Below are positions 1 through 6,219 of a DNA stretch of 9,017 bases, piece by piece. The notes below the pieces were generated by a model. The model made no database searches. It was not told the origin of the DNA and saw only the letters and a list, made by a program, of their open reading frames with translations. The DNA lies in contig DJPC01000071.1 in the NCBI GenBank assembly GCA_002439665.1, positions 1-9,017 on the forward strand, read 5' to 3'. Both the position numbers and the translations under genes were made by a program. The stretch comes from Dialister sp. UBA6422. GTDB taxonomy: Bacteria > Bacillota > Negativicutes > Veillonellales > Dialisteraceae. Each line of letters opens with the position of its first letter. The stretch's first letter is position 1.

Positions 1-280
1 GGTATTTTGAGGTATAAGGTGTAGGGATTGTATTCCTGCATATAAGCCTTATACCAATGACGCTTTTATCCCCTGCTATTTGCAGCTAATAAACTCTGAA
101 AATAAACCTAATTCCCATAATATAAAGGTATTTGATATAGAATCTATATTGCAAATTTCCGCCGTATAGATTTGGTAAATACCAGGCATGATATATATGG
201 TTTTGGCCTACTTAGCATCTCCCCAGCAAGACCATAGATATCCCACCTAAGCAATATGACAAAGAATATATCCCCAACTC
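1..280. other. Non-coding stretch with nested inverted repeats
   Basis: No convincing gene is visible here on either strand. The stretch lies downstream of the yibE/F terminator and runs to the window edge. It contains three inverted-repeat structures: 11-19 with 47-55 (9 bp perfect, enclosing a small AGGGA/TTCCT hairpin at about 23-37), 127-133 with 177-183 (7 bp perfect, enclosing two smaller stems) and 191-201 with 231-241 (10 of 11 bp). A minus-strand frame of about 44 codons (roughly 143-276) is open but has no ribosome binding site and resembles nothing I know. The stretch may be a plain spacer, a remnant of a lost gene or an RNA-coding region. Confidence 0.5.
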
Positions 281-317
281 AAAAATCTCTTTGGACAAAG
301 CATCCAAAGAGATTTTT
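281..317 (-). terminator. Rho-independent terminator of the phosphoesterase-yibE/F operon
   Basis: A perfect 15-bp inverted repeat (281-295 with 303-317) encloses a 7-base loop. Its outer bases are A5/T5, so transcripts from either side end in a U tract. It begins 3 bases after the YibE/F stop codon, as expected for the end of this operon. The symmetry means it could also stop plus-strand transcription, though no plus-strand gene is visible here. Confidence 0.9.
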
Positions 318-319
318 GA

Positions 320-1432
320 TTATTTCCCATGGTAGAAAGCAGATAAAGCAGCGGCAATAGGAACGGTGAAGATAACGCCGAAGCTAGCAGAAAAACCTTT
401 CATGATTTCTATTCCAATATCATTGGAATTCACTAGCTGCAAATAGGGCAAATCGTACACGTAGTCCAGCACCCATACTCCTAAAGAGCCACCGAAGAAC
501 GCTAGAATGAGTGTGGTAGACATGGTCCCCATCACATCTCGTCCTACATTCATACCGGACGTAAACAATGCTTTCTTCTTAATTTCCGGATTATGTTGGG
601 CAATCTCTGCACAAGCTGATGTCACATCCATAGCGATATCCATGACAGCTCCTAAGCTAGCGAAAAGAATCCCTGCAAATAGTATTTGTCCCACGTCAAT
701 CATGGTATTCTGTGCCACAAACATCAAATTTTCAATATTGGACACATTATAACCAGAAAGATTGATGAGATGCCCAAATAAAATGGCTGCCAATCCAGAG
801 ACAAGAATGCCTGCTAAGGTAGATAGAAAGGCAATTACACTTTTTTTGGTATATCCATTGAGCAAATACATGGTAGCCGCCAGCACGATAGCAGAGGTAA
901 TGATAGCAGCCACTACCGGCCACATCCCTCGTAATATCATAGGGAAGAAGAGAAATATAAAGCAAATAAATGTAACAACCAAGGCAGCGGCGGATTTGAC
1001 ACCTTTTTTCCCGCCGATGAGGCAAAGCAATACCAAGAATGTCGCCATATACAAGTAAATAGGCATAGAGCGATCCACATTATACACGGTATGTAAATCC
1101 AGCTGTCCTATTTGATTGGAAATCACAATGACATCCATCCCTGGCTTGCAAACTGTACCAAACAGAAGGCCGTTCGGGCAATTGGCCTGAACGGTTTCTC
1201 CTGCCAGGGGACCGGCTTCCATTCGAAGAGATACGATTTGGTCGCCGATTCGACTGCCATCTTCTTGTTTGTTATCCTGAATGATTGTTACGACTTGCGC
1301 TTTTTCGAATGTTCTTCCATCGGTAGAAACCATTTCTGGTTTATCCACCTCATTGTATTTCTGCAGTCCAAAGATGCAAAGACACAAGATCAAAAGAACA
1401 AGGATAATGCGCATCCATTTCGTATGAATCAT
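320..1432 (-). CDS. YibE/F family multi-helix membrane protein
   Basis: The 370-residue product has the YibE/F family layout. One N-terminal helix (about 8-25) is followed by a soluble, probably extracytoplasmic domain of about 95 residues (28-123). About seven more membrane helices follow (roughly 125-140, 146-168, 171-192, 197-222, 246-268, 303-325 and 345-367). Two stretches look conserved in the family: GAVMDIAMDVTSA (261-273) and SGMNVGRDVMGTM (292-304). The molecular function of YibE/F is not established; a transport role is only inferred from topology. The ATG lies 10 bases after the stop of the phosphoesterase gene, with AGGA about 14 bases upstream as the only Shine-Dalgarno-like sequence. 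Translation is therefore probably coupled to the upstream gene. The terminator at 281-317 follows immediately, so these two genes form the complete distal part of the operon. Family call is confident, function is not. Confidence 0.88.
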   Translation of the reverse strand: MIHTKWMRIILVLLILCLCIFGLQKYNEVDKPEMVSTDGRTFEKAQVVTIIQDNKQEDGSRIGDQIVSLRMEAGPLAGETVQANCPNGLLFGTVCKPGMDVIVISNQIGQLDLHTVYNVDRSMPIYLYMATFLVLLCLIGGKKGVKSAAALVVTFICFIFLFFPMILRGMWPVVAAIITSAIVLAATMYLLNGYTKKSVIAFLSTLAGILVSGLAAILFGHLINLSGYNVSNIENLMFVAQNTMIDVGQILFAGILFASLGAVMDIAMDVTSACAEIAQHNPEIKKKALFTSGMNVGRDVMGTMSTTLILAFFGGSLGVWVLDYVYDLPYLQLVNSNDIGIEIMKGFSASFGVIFTVPIAAALSAFYHGK

Positions 1433-1442
1433 GTAGGTTGAA

Positions 1443-3008
1443 TCAATCCTTTACAATGGTATAAGACTGATCAATCGGTGTTCCTGTTTCTACATCATAG
1501 GTCTCAATAGAGAAGGTGTCATTAGTGATGTGTACTACAGAGTAAGTGGTGCGCCAGGTCTGGCTGCGAGCAGCGATATAATCCTGCTGCTGAGCAATCA
1601 AGTTGTAGTATTTAGAACCTGTAGCGGAGTTAGCAGACATATAGAATACGCCCTTTGGATTGCGGAGGACTCCTTGCTTCATGTCAGCAATGGTATAGCA
1701 GAGATTCTGAGATTCATAGTTATCTTTAAAGGCTTCATTTTTGAGTGCTTCATTCAAAAGATTATGGGTCTGTCCGGTCTGTCCTTTGACTTTCATATCA
1801 TCAAAGGTAGCATGGTCTTTACCATCACTGCTCAGCTGATAGGTACGAGCATAGGTATGGTCATGCCCCTGAAGAACCACATCGATCTTATTGGCATCAT
1901 AGATAGGAGTGAGCTGGGTACGCAGCAGAATACCATCAGAATCAGAATGATCAAAACCACTGCCATAGATATCCTGATGCATGACGACGATACGCCATTT
2001 GGTATCTGGATGGGCTTTGATGGCTTTTTCAATCAAGGCTTTATGGTCAGCTGCATTATAGTTATTGGCATTGATAACGATAAAGAGGGCATTTCCATAG
2101 GTGTAGAAATAGCCATGACCTGCTTTGGTCGGATTGGTTTCTTCTGTGAACGGATTTGGTACATTGAAATGATTCTGATAGCCAGTAGTGAGGCAATCAT
2201 GGTTCCCGATAGCGGTTGCTTCTGGCAAGTTTTTCAAAGCTGCTGCTGACAAATATCCCGCATACTGGTATTCCTGGAGCTGGATTTTTTCTGCGCTTTG
2301 GTTAGCTGCTGGTTCATTGATCTGATCTCCTGGAGATACAAGGAAATTGATTTCTGGGTGCTGAGAAAGGGCAGTATTTAATGTCTTATTCCAGTTATAC
2401 GAATCGTTTCTAGCTGCCAATTCCCCCGTCTGCTTAGATGTGCTGTCCGATGGAGTCTGTCCAGCAGAAGCACCGATCTGTGGATCCCCTACATACATAA
2501 AGGAAAAGTCATTGGGATCGCCAGTTTTAACAAATTGGGCTTTCTGCCATTTTCCATTCACCTTCACCTGATACCAATAGGTAGATTTTGGCTTTAAATC
2601 TGTGACTGTGACTTTATTGGAATAGTAAGTCACGCCATTGATGACCGTACCTTCCGTATTGGTTCCTTTAAATGTAGTAGCGCCTTTCATGTCTTTATTA
2701 TCAGCTACACGTACTTCTGCTACCTTGGCTTTATCTTTGGAATACCAGCCAAAATTCAGCTTAGAAGCATCAGCCCCTGGCGCAATGGATACTTGTTCAT
2801 ACTGGGTCTTGGTATGATCCCAATTGGCTTTCCACTGCTTCCAATTGGTATTATCAGAAAGAACAGTCTTGGTCGTAACCGTAGGTGTCAAAGACGCATC
2901 GTTCCAATGCTCTGTAGCAGCAAATACGCCGAAAGAAACCATGCATAAAGCAGTGGCTGCAGCAATAGCTGTTAATTTCTTGTGCTTACGAATCTGAAAG
3001 TGATACAT
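1443..3008 (-). CDS. Secreted calcineurin-like metallophosphoesterase (purple acid phosphatase-like)
   Basis: The 521-residue product starts with a signal peptide: basic RKHKK, a hydrophobic stretch (about 12-28) and a likely cleavage after GVFA (residue 30). A fibronectin-III-like N-terminal domain (about 65-165) is typical of purple acid phosphatases and ends in WYQVKVNGKW. The catalytic domain then shows all the metal-ligand blocks of the metallophosphoesterase fold: GDPQ (174-177), GDQ (227-229), GNHD (268-271), a histidine in VVMHQD (His344) and GHDHTYAR (381-388). The predicted role is hydrolysis of phosphate mono- or diesters outside the cytoplasmic membrane; substrate is unknown. I chose the ATG at 3008 because AGGAG lies 10 bases upstream; a TTG ten codons earlier (3038) would extend the frame but has no binding site. 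The gene is followed 10 bases later by yibE/F. A promoter candidate and palindrome lie upstream at 3057-3115. Confidence 0.92.
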   Translation of the reverse strand: MYHFQIRKHKKLTAIAAATALCMVSFGVFAATEHWNDASLTPTVTTKTVLSDNTNWKQWKANWDHTKTQYEQVSIAPGADASKLNFGWYSKDKAKVAEVRVADNKDMKGATTFKGTNTEGTVINGVTYYSNKVTVTDLKPKSTYWYQVKVNGKWQKAQFVKTGDPNDFSFMYVGDPQIGASAGQTPSDSTSKQTGELAARNDSYNWNKTLNTALSQHPEINFLVSPGDQINEPAANQSAEKIQLQEYQYAGYLSAAALKNLPEATAIGNHDCLTTGYQNHFNVPNPFTEETNPTKAGHGYFYTYGNALFIVINANNYNAADHKALIEKAIKAHPDTKWRIVVMHQDIYGSGFDHSDSDGILLRTQLTPIYDANKIDVVLQGHDHTYARTYQLSSDGKDHATFDDMKVKGQTGQTHNLLNEALKNEAFKDNYESQNLCYTIADMKQGVLRNPKGVFYMSANSATGSKYYNLIAQQQDYIAARSQTWRTTYSVVHITNDTFSIETYDVETGTPIDQSYTIVKD

Positions 3009-3056
3009 GGGTAAACATCTCCTGGATTCAAAATACAACTCTCACTAGATATATTG

Positions 3057-3086
3057 CATTTTAAAGAAAGAACTTCTTTTAAAATG
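3057..3086. repeat. Imperfect palindrome ahead of the phosphoesterase gene (possible operator)
   Basis: CATTTTAAAGAA (3057-3068) is complementary to 3074-3086 with one bulged base and a 5-base loop. It overlaps the expected transcription start for the promoter candidate at 3088-3115, a usual place for a repressor site. It could equally form a weak AU-rich hairpin in the leader RNA. I do not recognise it as a known box, and AT-rich DNA yields such repeats readily. Confidence 0.4.
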
Positions 3087-3087
3087 T

Positions 3088-3115
3088 TAATTAAAGAATA
3101 CTCGTTTTCTGTCAA
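3088..3115 (-). promoter_or_regulatory. Candidate sigma-70-type promoter for phosphoesterase-yibE/F
   Basis: On the minus strand a consensus TTGACA (3110-3115) is followed after 16 bases by TAATTA (3088-3093), about 80 bases before the phosphoesterase ATG. A second consensus TTGACA lies 23 bases further upstream (3133-3138). The -10 box is only a fair match, so the exact pair is uncertain. No other gene starts nearby and the iadA terminator lies upstream, so the operon needs a promoter in this interval. Confidence 0.5.
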
Positions 3116-3279
3116 AAAATTTTTTATGGTTATGTCAAATTTTTATAAAATTGAGTAAAGTTCTCTTTTTTCATGCAAGAGGTATCTATTGTCTCCTGAA
3201 AGGCTCTACCATATAGACAAGGAATTGTTGTCGGCAGTTTGAGTGTCAGCATCTACCAAGCAGCCATTATATACAACAA

Positions 3280-3322
3280 AAAGAGGATACTCCAATACAA
3301 ACATATTGGAAGTATCCTCTTT
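3280..3322 (-). terminator. Rho-independent terminator of yjiHG-iadA
   Basis: An 18-bp stem (3280-3297 with 3304-3322) has a single bulged base and a 6-base loop. On the minus strand it is followed by a run of T ending at about 3276. It lies 20 bases beyond the iadA stop codon. The other side is also T-rich, so it may work in both directions. It separates iadA from the phosphoesterase operon, which lies on the same strand. The rest of the interval, about 3139-3279, shows nothing I can name. Confidence 0.9.
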
Positions 3323-3341
3323 CTTTAATTGTACAATTCAA

Positions 3342-4535
3342 TTAATGTTCTTCGAAAGTTCCAAATACAATGGCCTTGCCATCTTTTACCATTTGCTGTC
3401 CACGAGCAAAGGTAGCCTGGAGATCTAAATCGTCATCAAGGAGCAGAATATCTGCATCACTTCTTTCTGCTAAGCAACCTTTGTTTGGATACAATTTGGT
3501 ATTCTTAGCTACATTACTGGTAAATACAGTCAATGCATCTGTAATAGACAGTCCTTCTTCATGAACCAAATCCCGGAATTCTTTCAGCAAGGAATATTCA
3601 CTGGCTACGCCGACGCCAATGTTATTTCCATTCTCATCAAAAATCGGCATACTGCCATTGCCATCGGAGCTGACAGAAATCTGGCGCAGCGGTACACCGG
3701 CATCCAAAGCCTGACGAATGCCTTTACTGGTTTTAACCACCTGGTCATCATCGTCCATAGGAGCAATACTGCTGGTGAAATCCATGAGACCACCACTCTT
3801 AGCCCAATCAATGGCATCAGCAAAAAGATGTTTATTTCTATTCACATGGGTAGGAATCACCTGTGTCTTTGGCAATTCGCCATTGGCTGTGATTTCTCTT
3901 AAATATTTTAAACCATCTTTGCCATCCCCTACATGCATATTAACTACCCCAGCCTTGCCGCTCAGCATACCGCCTACACGAGCTTCGGCTGTGATTTCTC
4001 TATAAGCAGATACAGGAGACTGAGAAGAACGATGGTCACTCATAGCGATTTCACCAGTGCCAATAACTTTATCGATCAAAATGATATCTTTACGTACACT
4101 GCCTGTAATGGTAGGAGTTGGCATTTCATAAGCACCAGAGTAAATGTAAGTGCTAATACCTTCATTTTCCAGTCCTCTAGCTTTGGCCAATAAACTTTCT
4201 ACGTGACGGGTCACACCATCGGTACCCAAAAGACCAAATACGGTGGTTACACCAGCGGTTGTGATTTTGCTAAGCTGGATTTCCGGTGTACGAGTGTGGT
4301 AACCACCCTCTCCGCCACCACCAATGATATGAACATGGGCATCCAAAAAGCCCGGCACTGCTTTGAGACCAGTACCATCTACTACTTTACACTGGTACAC
4401 AGCTGGCAGGCTCAAATCTTTTCCCATAGCTGCAATTTTTTCACCAGCTATTAGAATATCCTGAACTCCCTTATCTTCCGGTGCATAGACATGCACATGT
4501 TTCAGCAGTGTAAAAAATGGTTTTGCATGTTCCAT
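3342..4535 (-). CDS. iadA: Isoaspartyl dipeptidase (beta-aspartyl peptidase)
   Basis: The 397-residue protein is an amidohydrolase-superfamily metalloenzyme that splits beta-aspartyl (isoaspartyl) dipeptides left by degradation of aged protein. E. coli IadA has about 390 residues. Visible ligands and substrate residues keep the E. coli spacing: HVH at 67-69, Glu76 in the GGGGEGG loop, Tyr136, SDHRS at 166-170 (Arg169), His201, His230, Arg233, and the strand-8 aspartate at 291 in SSDGNGS. The notable difference is Glu162, at the position where E. coli IadA has the carboxylated, metal-bridging Lys162. Translation starts at an ATG 9 bases after AGGAGG, and that site sits inside a perfect inverted repeat (4538-4560). 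The gene follows yjiG by 79 bases and ends the yjiH-yjiG-iadA set. No signal peptide is present, so it should be cytoplasmic. Identification is firm; the effect of Glu162 is open. Confidence 0.93.
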   Translation of the reverse strand: MEHAKPFFTLLKHVHVYAPEDKGVQDILIAGEKIAAMGKDLSLPAVYQCKVVDGTGLKAVPGFLDAHVHIIGGGGEGGYHTRTPEIQLSKITTAGVTTVFGLLGTDGVTRHVESLLAKARGLENEGISTYIYSGAYEMPTPTITGSVRKDIILIDKVIGTGEIAMSDHRSSQSPVSAYREITAEARVGGMLSGKAGVVNMHVGDGKDGLKYLREITANGELPKTQVIPTHVNRNKHLFADAIDWAKSGGLMDFTSSIAPMDDDDQVVKTSKGIRQALDAGVPLRQISVSSDGNGSMPIFDENGNNIGVGVASEYSLLKEFRDLVHEEGLSITDALTVFTSNVAKNTKLYPNKGCLAERSDADILLLDDDLDLQATFARGQQMVKDGKAIVFGTFEEH

Positions 4536-4537
4536 AA

Positions 4538-4560
4538 TGAAATACCTCCTGTGTATTTCA
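4538..4560. promoter_or_regulatory. Perfect inverted repeat enclosing the iadA ribosome binding site
   Basis: TGAAATAC (4538-4545) and GTATTTCA (4553-4560) are perfectly complementary and flank a 7-base loop. On the mRNA strand the AGGAGG Shine-Dalgarno fills most of that loop and runs into the downstream arm. The iadA ATG begins 2 bases after the repeat. A hairpin here could modulate ribosome access independently of yjiG. The same symmetry could instead be an operator in DNA. The stem has mostly A-U pairs, so it would be weak. Confidence 0.5.
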
Positions 4561-4614
4561 AATCATATAATGAAAAATTGTATAAGCTACCGCATAGTAT
4601 GTGCTTCTTATCCT

Positions 4615-5094
4615 TTAAAAGAAGAGCATAATCAAACGCATAGCCCAAATAGAAAGCAAGGTATTAATGAGGCAAATGAGCAGAATGGCTGCATAATGTT
4701 TACTATTCACACCAGCAATCCCCAGGCAACGTCCTACATTTTGGACAGGATTTCCCATAAGGTAAATCCCAGGAACCATCACAGTTACCTGGATAGGGTC
4801 CATAATCCCTTGGGTATATAAACTCATTAAAATACCAATGGCGCCGCCCATACTCATCACAGAACCAATAATAACAGTGGCTGCCTCTCCGGGGAGCCCC
4901 CAAAGTCCCATGATAGGCTGGAAAGCTACGCCAATGAAATGAAGCAGTCCAGTAACATCCAAAATACGAATGATAACAAATGCCATAATTACATTTGGAA
5001 GTAAACTAGTGGTACCGATAGTAAAACCCTTACGAGCCCCTTCTACAAAAAGGTCTAAAATATTTTTCTTCTGTTCTTCTGTTGCGTTCTCCAT
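4615..5094 (-). CDS. yjiG: YjiG-like inner membrane protein (gate/nucleoside-recognition domain)
   Basis: The 159-residue product closely matches E. coli YjiG as I remember it: an N-terminal DLFVEGARKGFTI segment, a TTSLLPNV stretch, WGLPGEAATV (about residues 81-90), an MSMGGA helix and YLMGNPVQNVGRCLG near the C terminus. It consists of about four to five membrane helices and belongs to the SpmB-type gate-domain proteins, whose transport role is inferred and not demonstrated. The ATG is preceded by AAGGGG with about 4 bases spacing and lies 12 bases after the yjiH stop, so the two are probably translated together. YjiH and YjiG may form one two-subunit membrane complex, with iadA supplying the cytoplasmic enzyme. 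Substrate is unknown; beta-aspartyl peptides or their products are an attractive guess from context. Confidence 0.88.
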   Translation of the reverse strand: MENATEEQKKNILDLFVEGARKGFTIGTTSLLPNVIMAFVIIRILDVTGLLHFIGVAFQPIMGLWGLPGEAATVIIGSVMSMGGAIGILMSLYTQGIMDPIQVTVMVPGIYLMGNPVQNVGRCLGIAGVNSKHYAAILLICLINTLLSIWAMRLIMLFF

Positions 5095-5106
5095 AATGCC
5101 CCTTCT

Positions 5107-5754
5107 TTACTTACATACCATTTTTAAATACAGGCGCATCAAATTCGCACCAACAATTTTAAAGACTAAAATGACAAGCAAAGGAACGATGATCGGTGTC
5201 CCTAAAATAGCAAACGTAGCAGCTCCAGAAGAAAAATAGTTGGTAAGCCCAGCACTGCCGCTTGTCTGGTAAGCAATAACAATGGAACGTTCCTTATCTG
5301 TGATTTTGCCATTATCTACTAATTCTTTGACCATACCAGCTGCCGCATCGGTACTCTGCAAGTTAGCAATATTGGCAAGAGCCGTAATACCAGGTACCCC
5401 CAGCAAAGGTTCCAAAATAGGAGTCATTAATTTTTCTGCCGCGCGAAGGCCGCCTAATCCATCAATGACATTCACCAATCCCAATGCTAAAATAACAGCA
5501 GGAATCAAGGTCAATGCAAACATAAATCCATCTTTAGCACCATTACCGCCAATGCCACGGAAATTGGTTGGTTGATCTCCTGTAATATTTCCGAAATTAC
5601 CAGCCAGTACATTAAAGTCAAGCACCTTTAACGGCCCATCAGCGGAGGAGAAGATACCTGAAAACATCAAGATTGCCATGAGAAATGCAACATACCCATA
5701 CCAGGGTACATGGATTTTCGGCAGAGTATTATTTGCCTTATTATCTTGTTTCAT
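5107..5754 (-). CDS. yjiH: YjiH-like membrane protein (gate/nucleoside-recognition domain)
   Basis: The 215-residue protein has one helix near the N terminus (about 18-36), a hydrophilic loop with a glycine-rich NFRGIGGNGAKDG segment (64-76), and further helices at about 77-98 and 178-203. The middle part, with PILEPLLGVPG (112-122) and NLQSTDAAAG (131-140), is typical of gate-domain proteins of the YjiH/SpmA kind. I chose the ATG at 5754 because AAAGGTG lies about 6 bases upstream. The frame can also begin at a GTG three codons earlier (5763), but that would leave no spacing from the binding site. It is the first gene of yjiH-yjiG-iadA, the same order as in E. coli, with 12 bases to yjiG. 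The long leader upstream (to about 6064) may control the set. Function is not established for any member of this group. Confidence 0.82.
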   Translation of the reverse strand: MKQDNKANNTLPKIHVPWYGYVAFLMAILMFSGIFSSADGPLKVLDFNVLAGNFGNITGDQPTNFRGIGGNGAKDGFMFALTLIPAVILALGLVNVIDGLGGLRAAEKLMTPILEPLLGVPGITALANIANLQSTDAAAGMVKELVDNGKITDKERSIVIAYQTSGSAGLTNYFSSGAATFAILGTPIIVPLLVILVFKIVGANLMRLYLKMVCK

Positions 5755-5763
5755 ACAATTCAC

Positions 5764-5961
5764 CTTTCATTATTTTACACGTCAAAAGAAAAAGCTCTAT
5801 AGATTAACATATATATCACCAATTAAAATGATTTATAATGTCAACTGTTTGTAATAAAATGGAAAACAAGAAAAACAATCACCTATTTTCCTTTATCTCT
5901 ATTTTGTTTATCCTGCAGAATAGAAACAACATTATTACCATGGGACTGTAATTTTTATTTT
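5764..5961. other. Untranslated leader interval between attenuator-like hairpin and yjiH
   Basis: No gene is supported in these roughly 200 bases. A consensus minus-strand TTGACA at 5839-5844 has no acceptable -10 box at 16-18 bases, so I do not call a promoter. Several frames of about 20 codons start behind poor binding sites and resemble nothing known. If transcription starts at the promoter at 6071-6099 and passes the hairpin, this interval is simply the rest of the yjiH leader. Confidence 0.4.
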
Positions 5962-5969
5962 CACCTCCT
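5962..5969 (-). promoter_or_regulatory. Orphan strong Shine-Dalgarno sequence
   Basis: On the minus strand AGGAGGTG, continuing to AGGAGGTGA, is a near-perfect match to the 16S rRNA tail. It follows the T tract of the hairpin at 5970-6021 directly. No ATG, GTG or TTG lies at a usable 5-12 bases downstream; the first ATG is about 19 bases away and opens only 20 codons. It is either the relic of a lost small gene or part of a leader RNA. Confidence 0.5.
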
Positions 5970-6021
5970 AAAAAAGAAGCCACTTTTAGACAGCAAAAAA
6001 CTCATCTAAAAGTGGCTTCTT
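5970..6021 (-). terminator. Strong terminator hairpin; possible attenuator of yjiHG-iadA or terminator of the EamA genes
   Basis: A perfect 17-bp stem (5974-5990 with 6005-6021) with a 14-base loop is followed on the minus strand by six T (5975-5970). Its 5' arm can also form a smaller competing hairpin, TGGC with GCCA at 6013-6026. About 43 bases separate its 5' end from the predicted start of the promoter at 6071-6099, giving a terminated RNA of about 95 bases. No other terminator is visible after the EamA gene ending at 6220, so it may serve that transcript as well. Confidence 0.85.
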
Positions 6022-6047
6022 CGCCAGCATCACCCGAAAGTGCATCC

Positions 6048-6061
6048 TATAAAGCTTTATA
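6048..6061. repeat. 14-base perfect palindrome at the predicted transcription start
   Basis: TATAAAGCTTTATA is a perfect palindrome lying at about +3 to +16 relative to the start predicted from the promoter at 6071-6099. Its place suits a repressor operator acting on the leader transcript. I do not know a regulator with this half-site. Confidence 0.5.
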
Positions 6062-6070
6062 ACGTATGCT

Positions 6071-6099
6071 ATAGTACCATTGCTCTTCATATTTTGCAA
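6071..6099 (-). promoter_or_regulatory. Sigma-70-type promoter driving the yjiHG-iadA leader
   Basis: On the minus strand TTGCAA (6094-6099) and TACTAT (6071-6076) are separated by 17 bases, with a predicted start near 6064. The nearest coding sequence downstream is yjiH, about 310 bases away, with the strong hairpin at 5970-6021 in between. The AT-rich interval from 6100 to 6219 up to the EamA stop codon shows no further structure beyond chance TATAAT-like strings. Confidence 0.65.
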
Positions 6100-6219
6100 G
6101 ACAATATATTATAACAAATTATAAATATGAAATTTTATAACTCATTTTAATATAATATGCCTATACCTATATATAAAGATAAATTTGCATAGTATATGTT
6201 AATGAATTTGTATCTTTCT

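Noticed and set aside
143..276. Minus-strand frame of about 44 codons downstream of yibE/F
   Set aside because: No ribosome binding site at a start codon, no recognisable motif, and it lies behind a strong terminator.
1530..2249. 239-codon open frame on the plus strand
   Set aside because: It lies fully opposite the phosphoesterase, whose domains and catalytic motifs are intact. The predicted protein shows no recognisable family.
3009..3038. TTG start extending the phosphoesterase by ten residues
   Set aside because: The ATG at 3008 has AGGAG at good spacing and places the signal peptide at the N terminus as usual.
5815..5844. Promoter with consensus TTGACA just upstream of yjiH
   Set aside because: No acceptable -10 hexamer lies 16-18 bases downstream on the minus strand; TATATA-like strings are 20 or more bases away.
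5986..6045. 19-codon leader peptide overlapping the terminator hairpin before yjiH
   Set aside because: It has no Shine-Dalgarno at proper spacing and no run of regulatory codons as in amino-acid attenuators; the frame can be chance.
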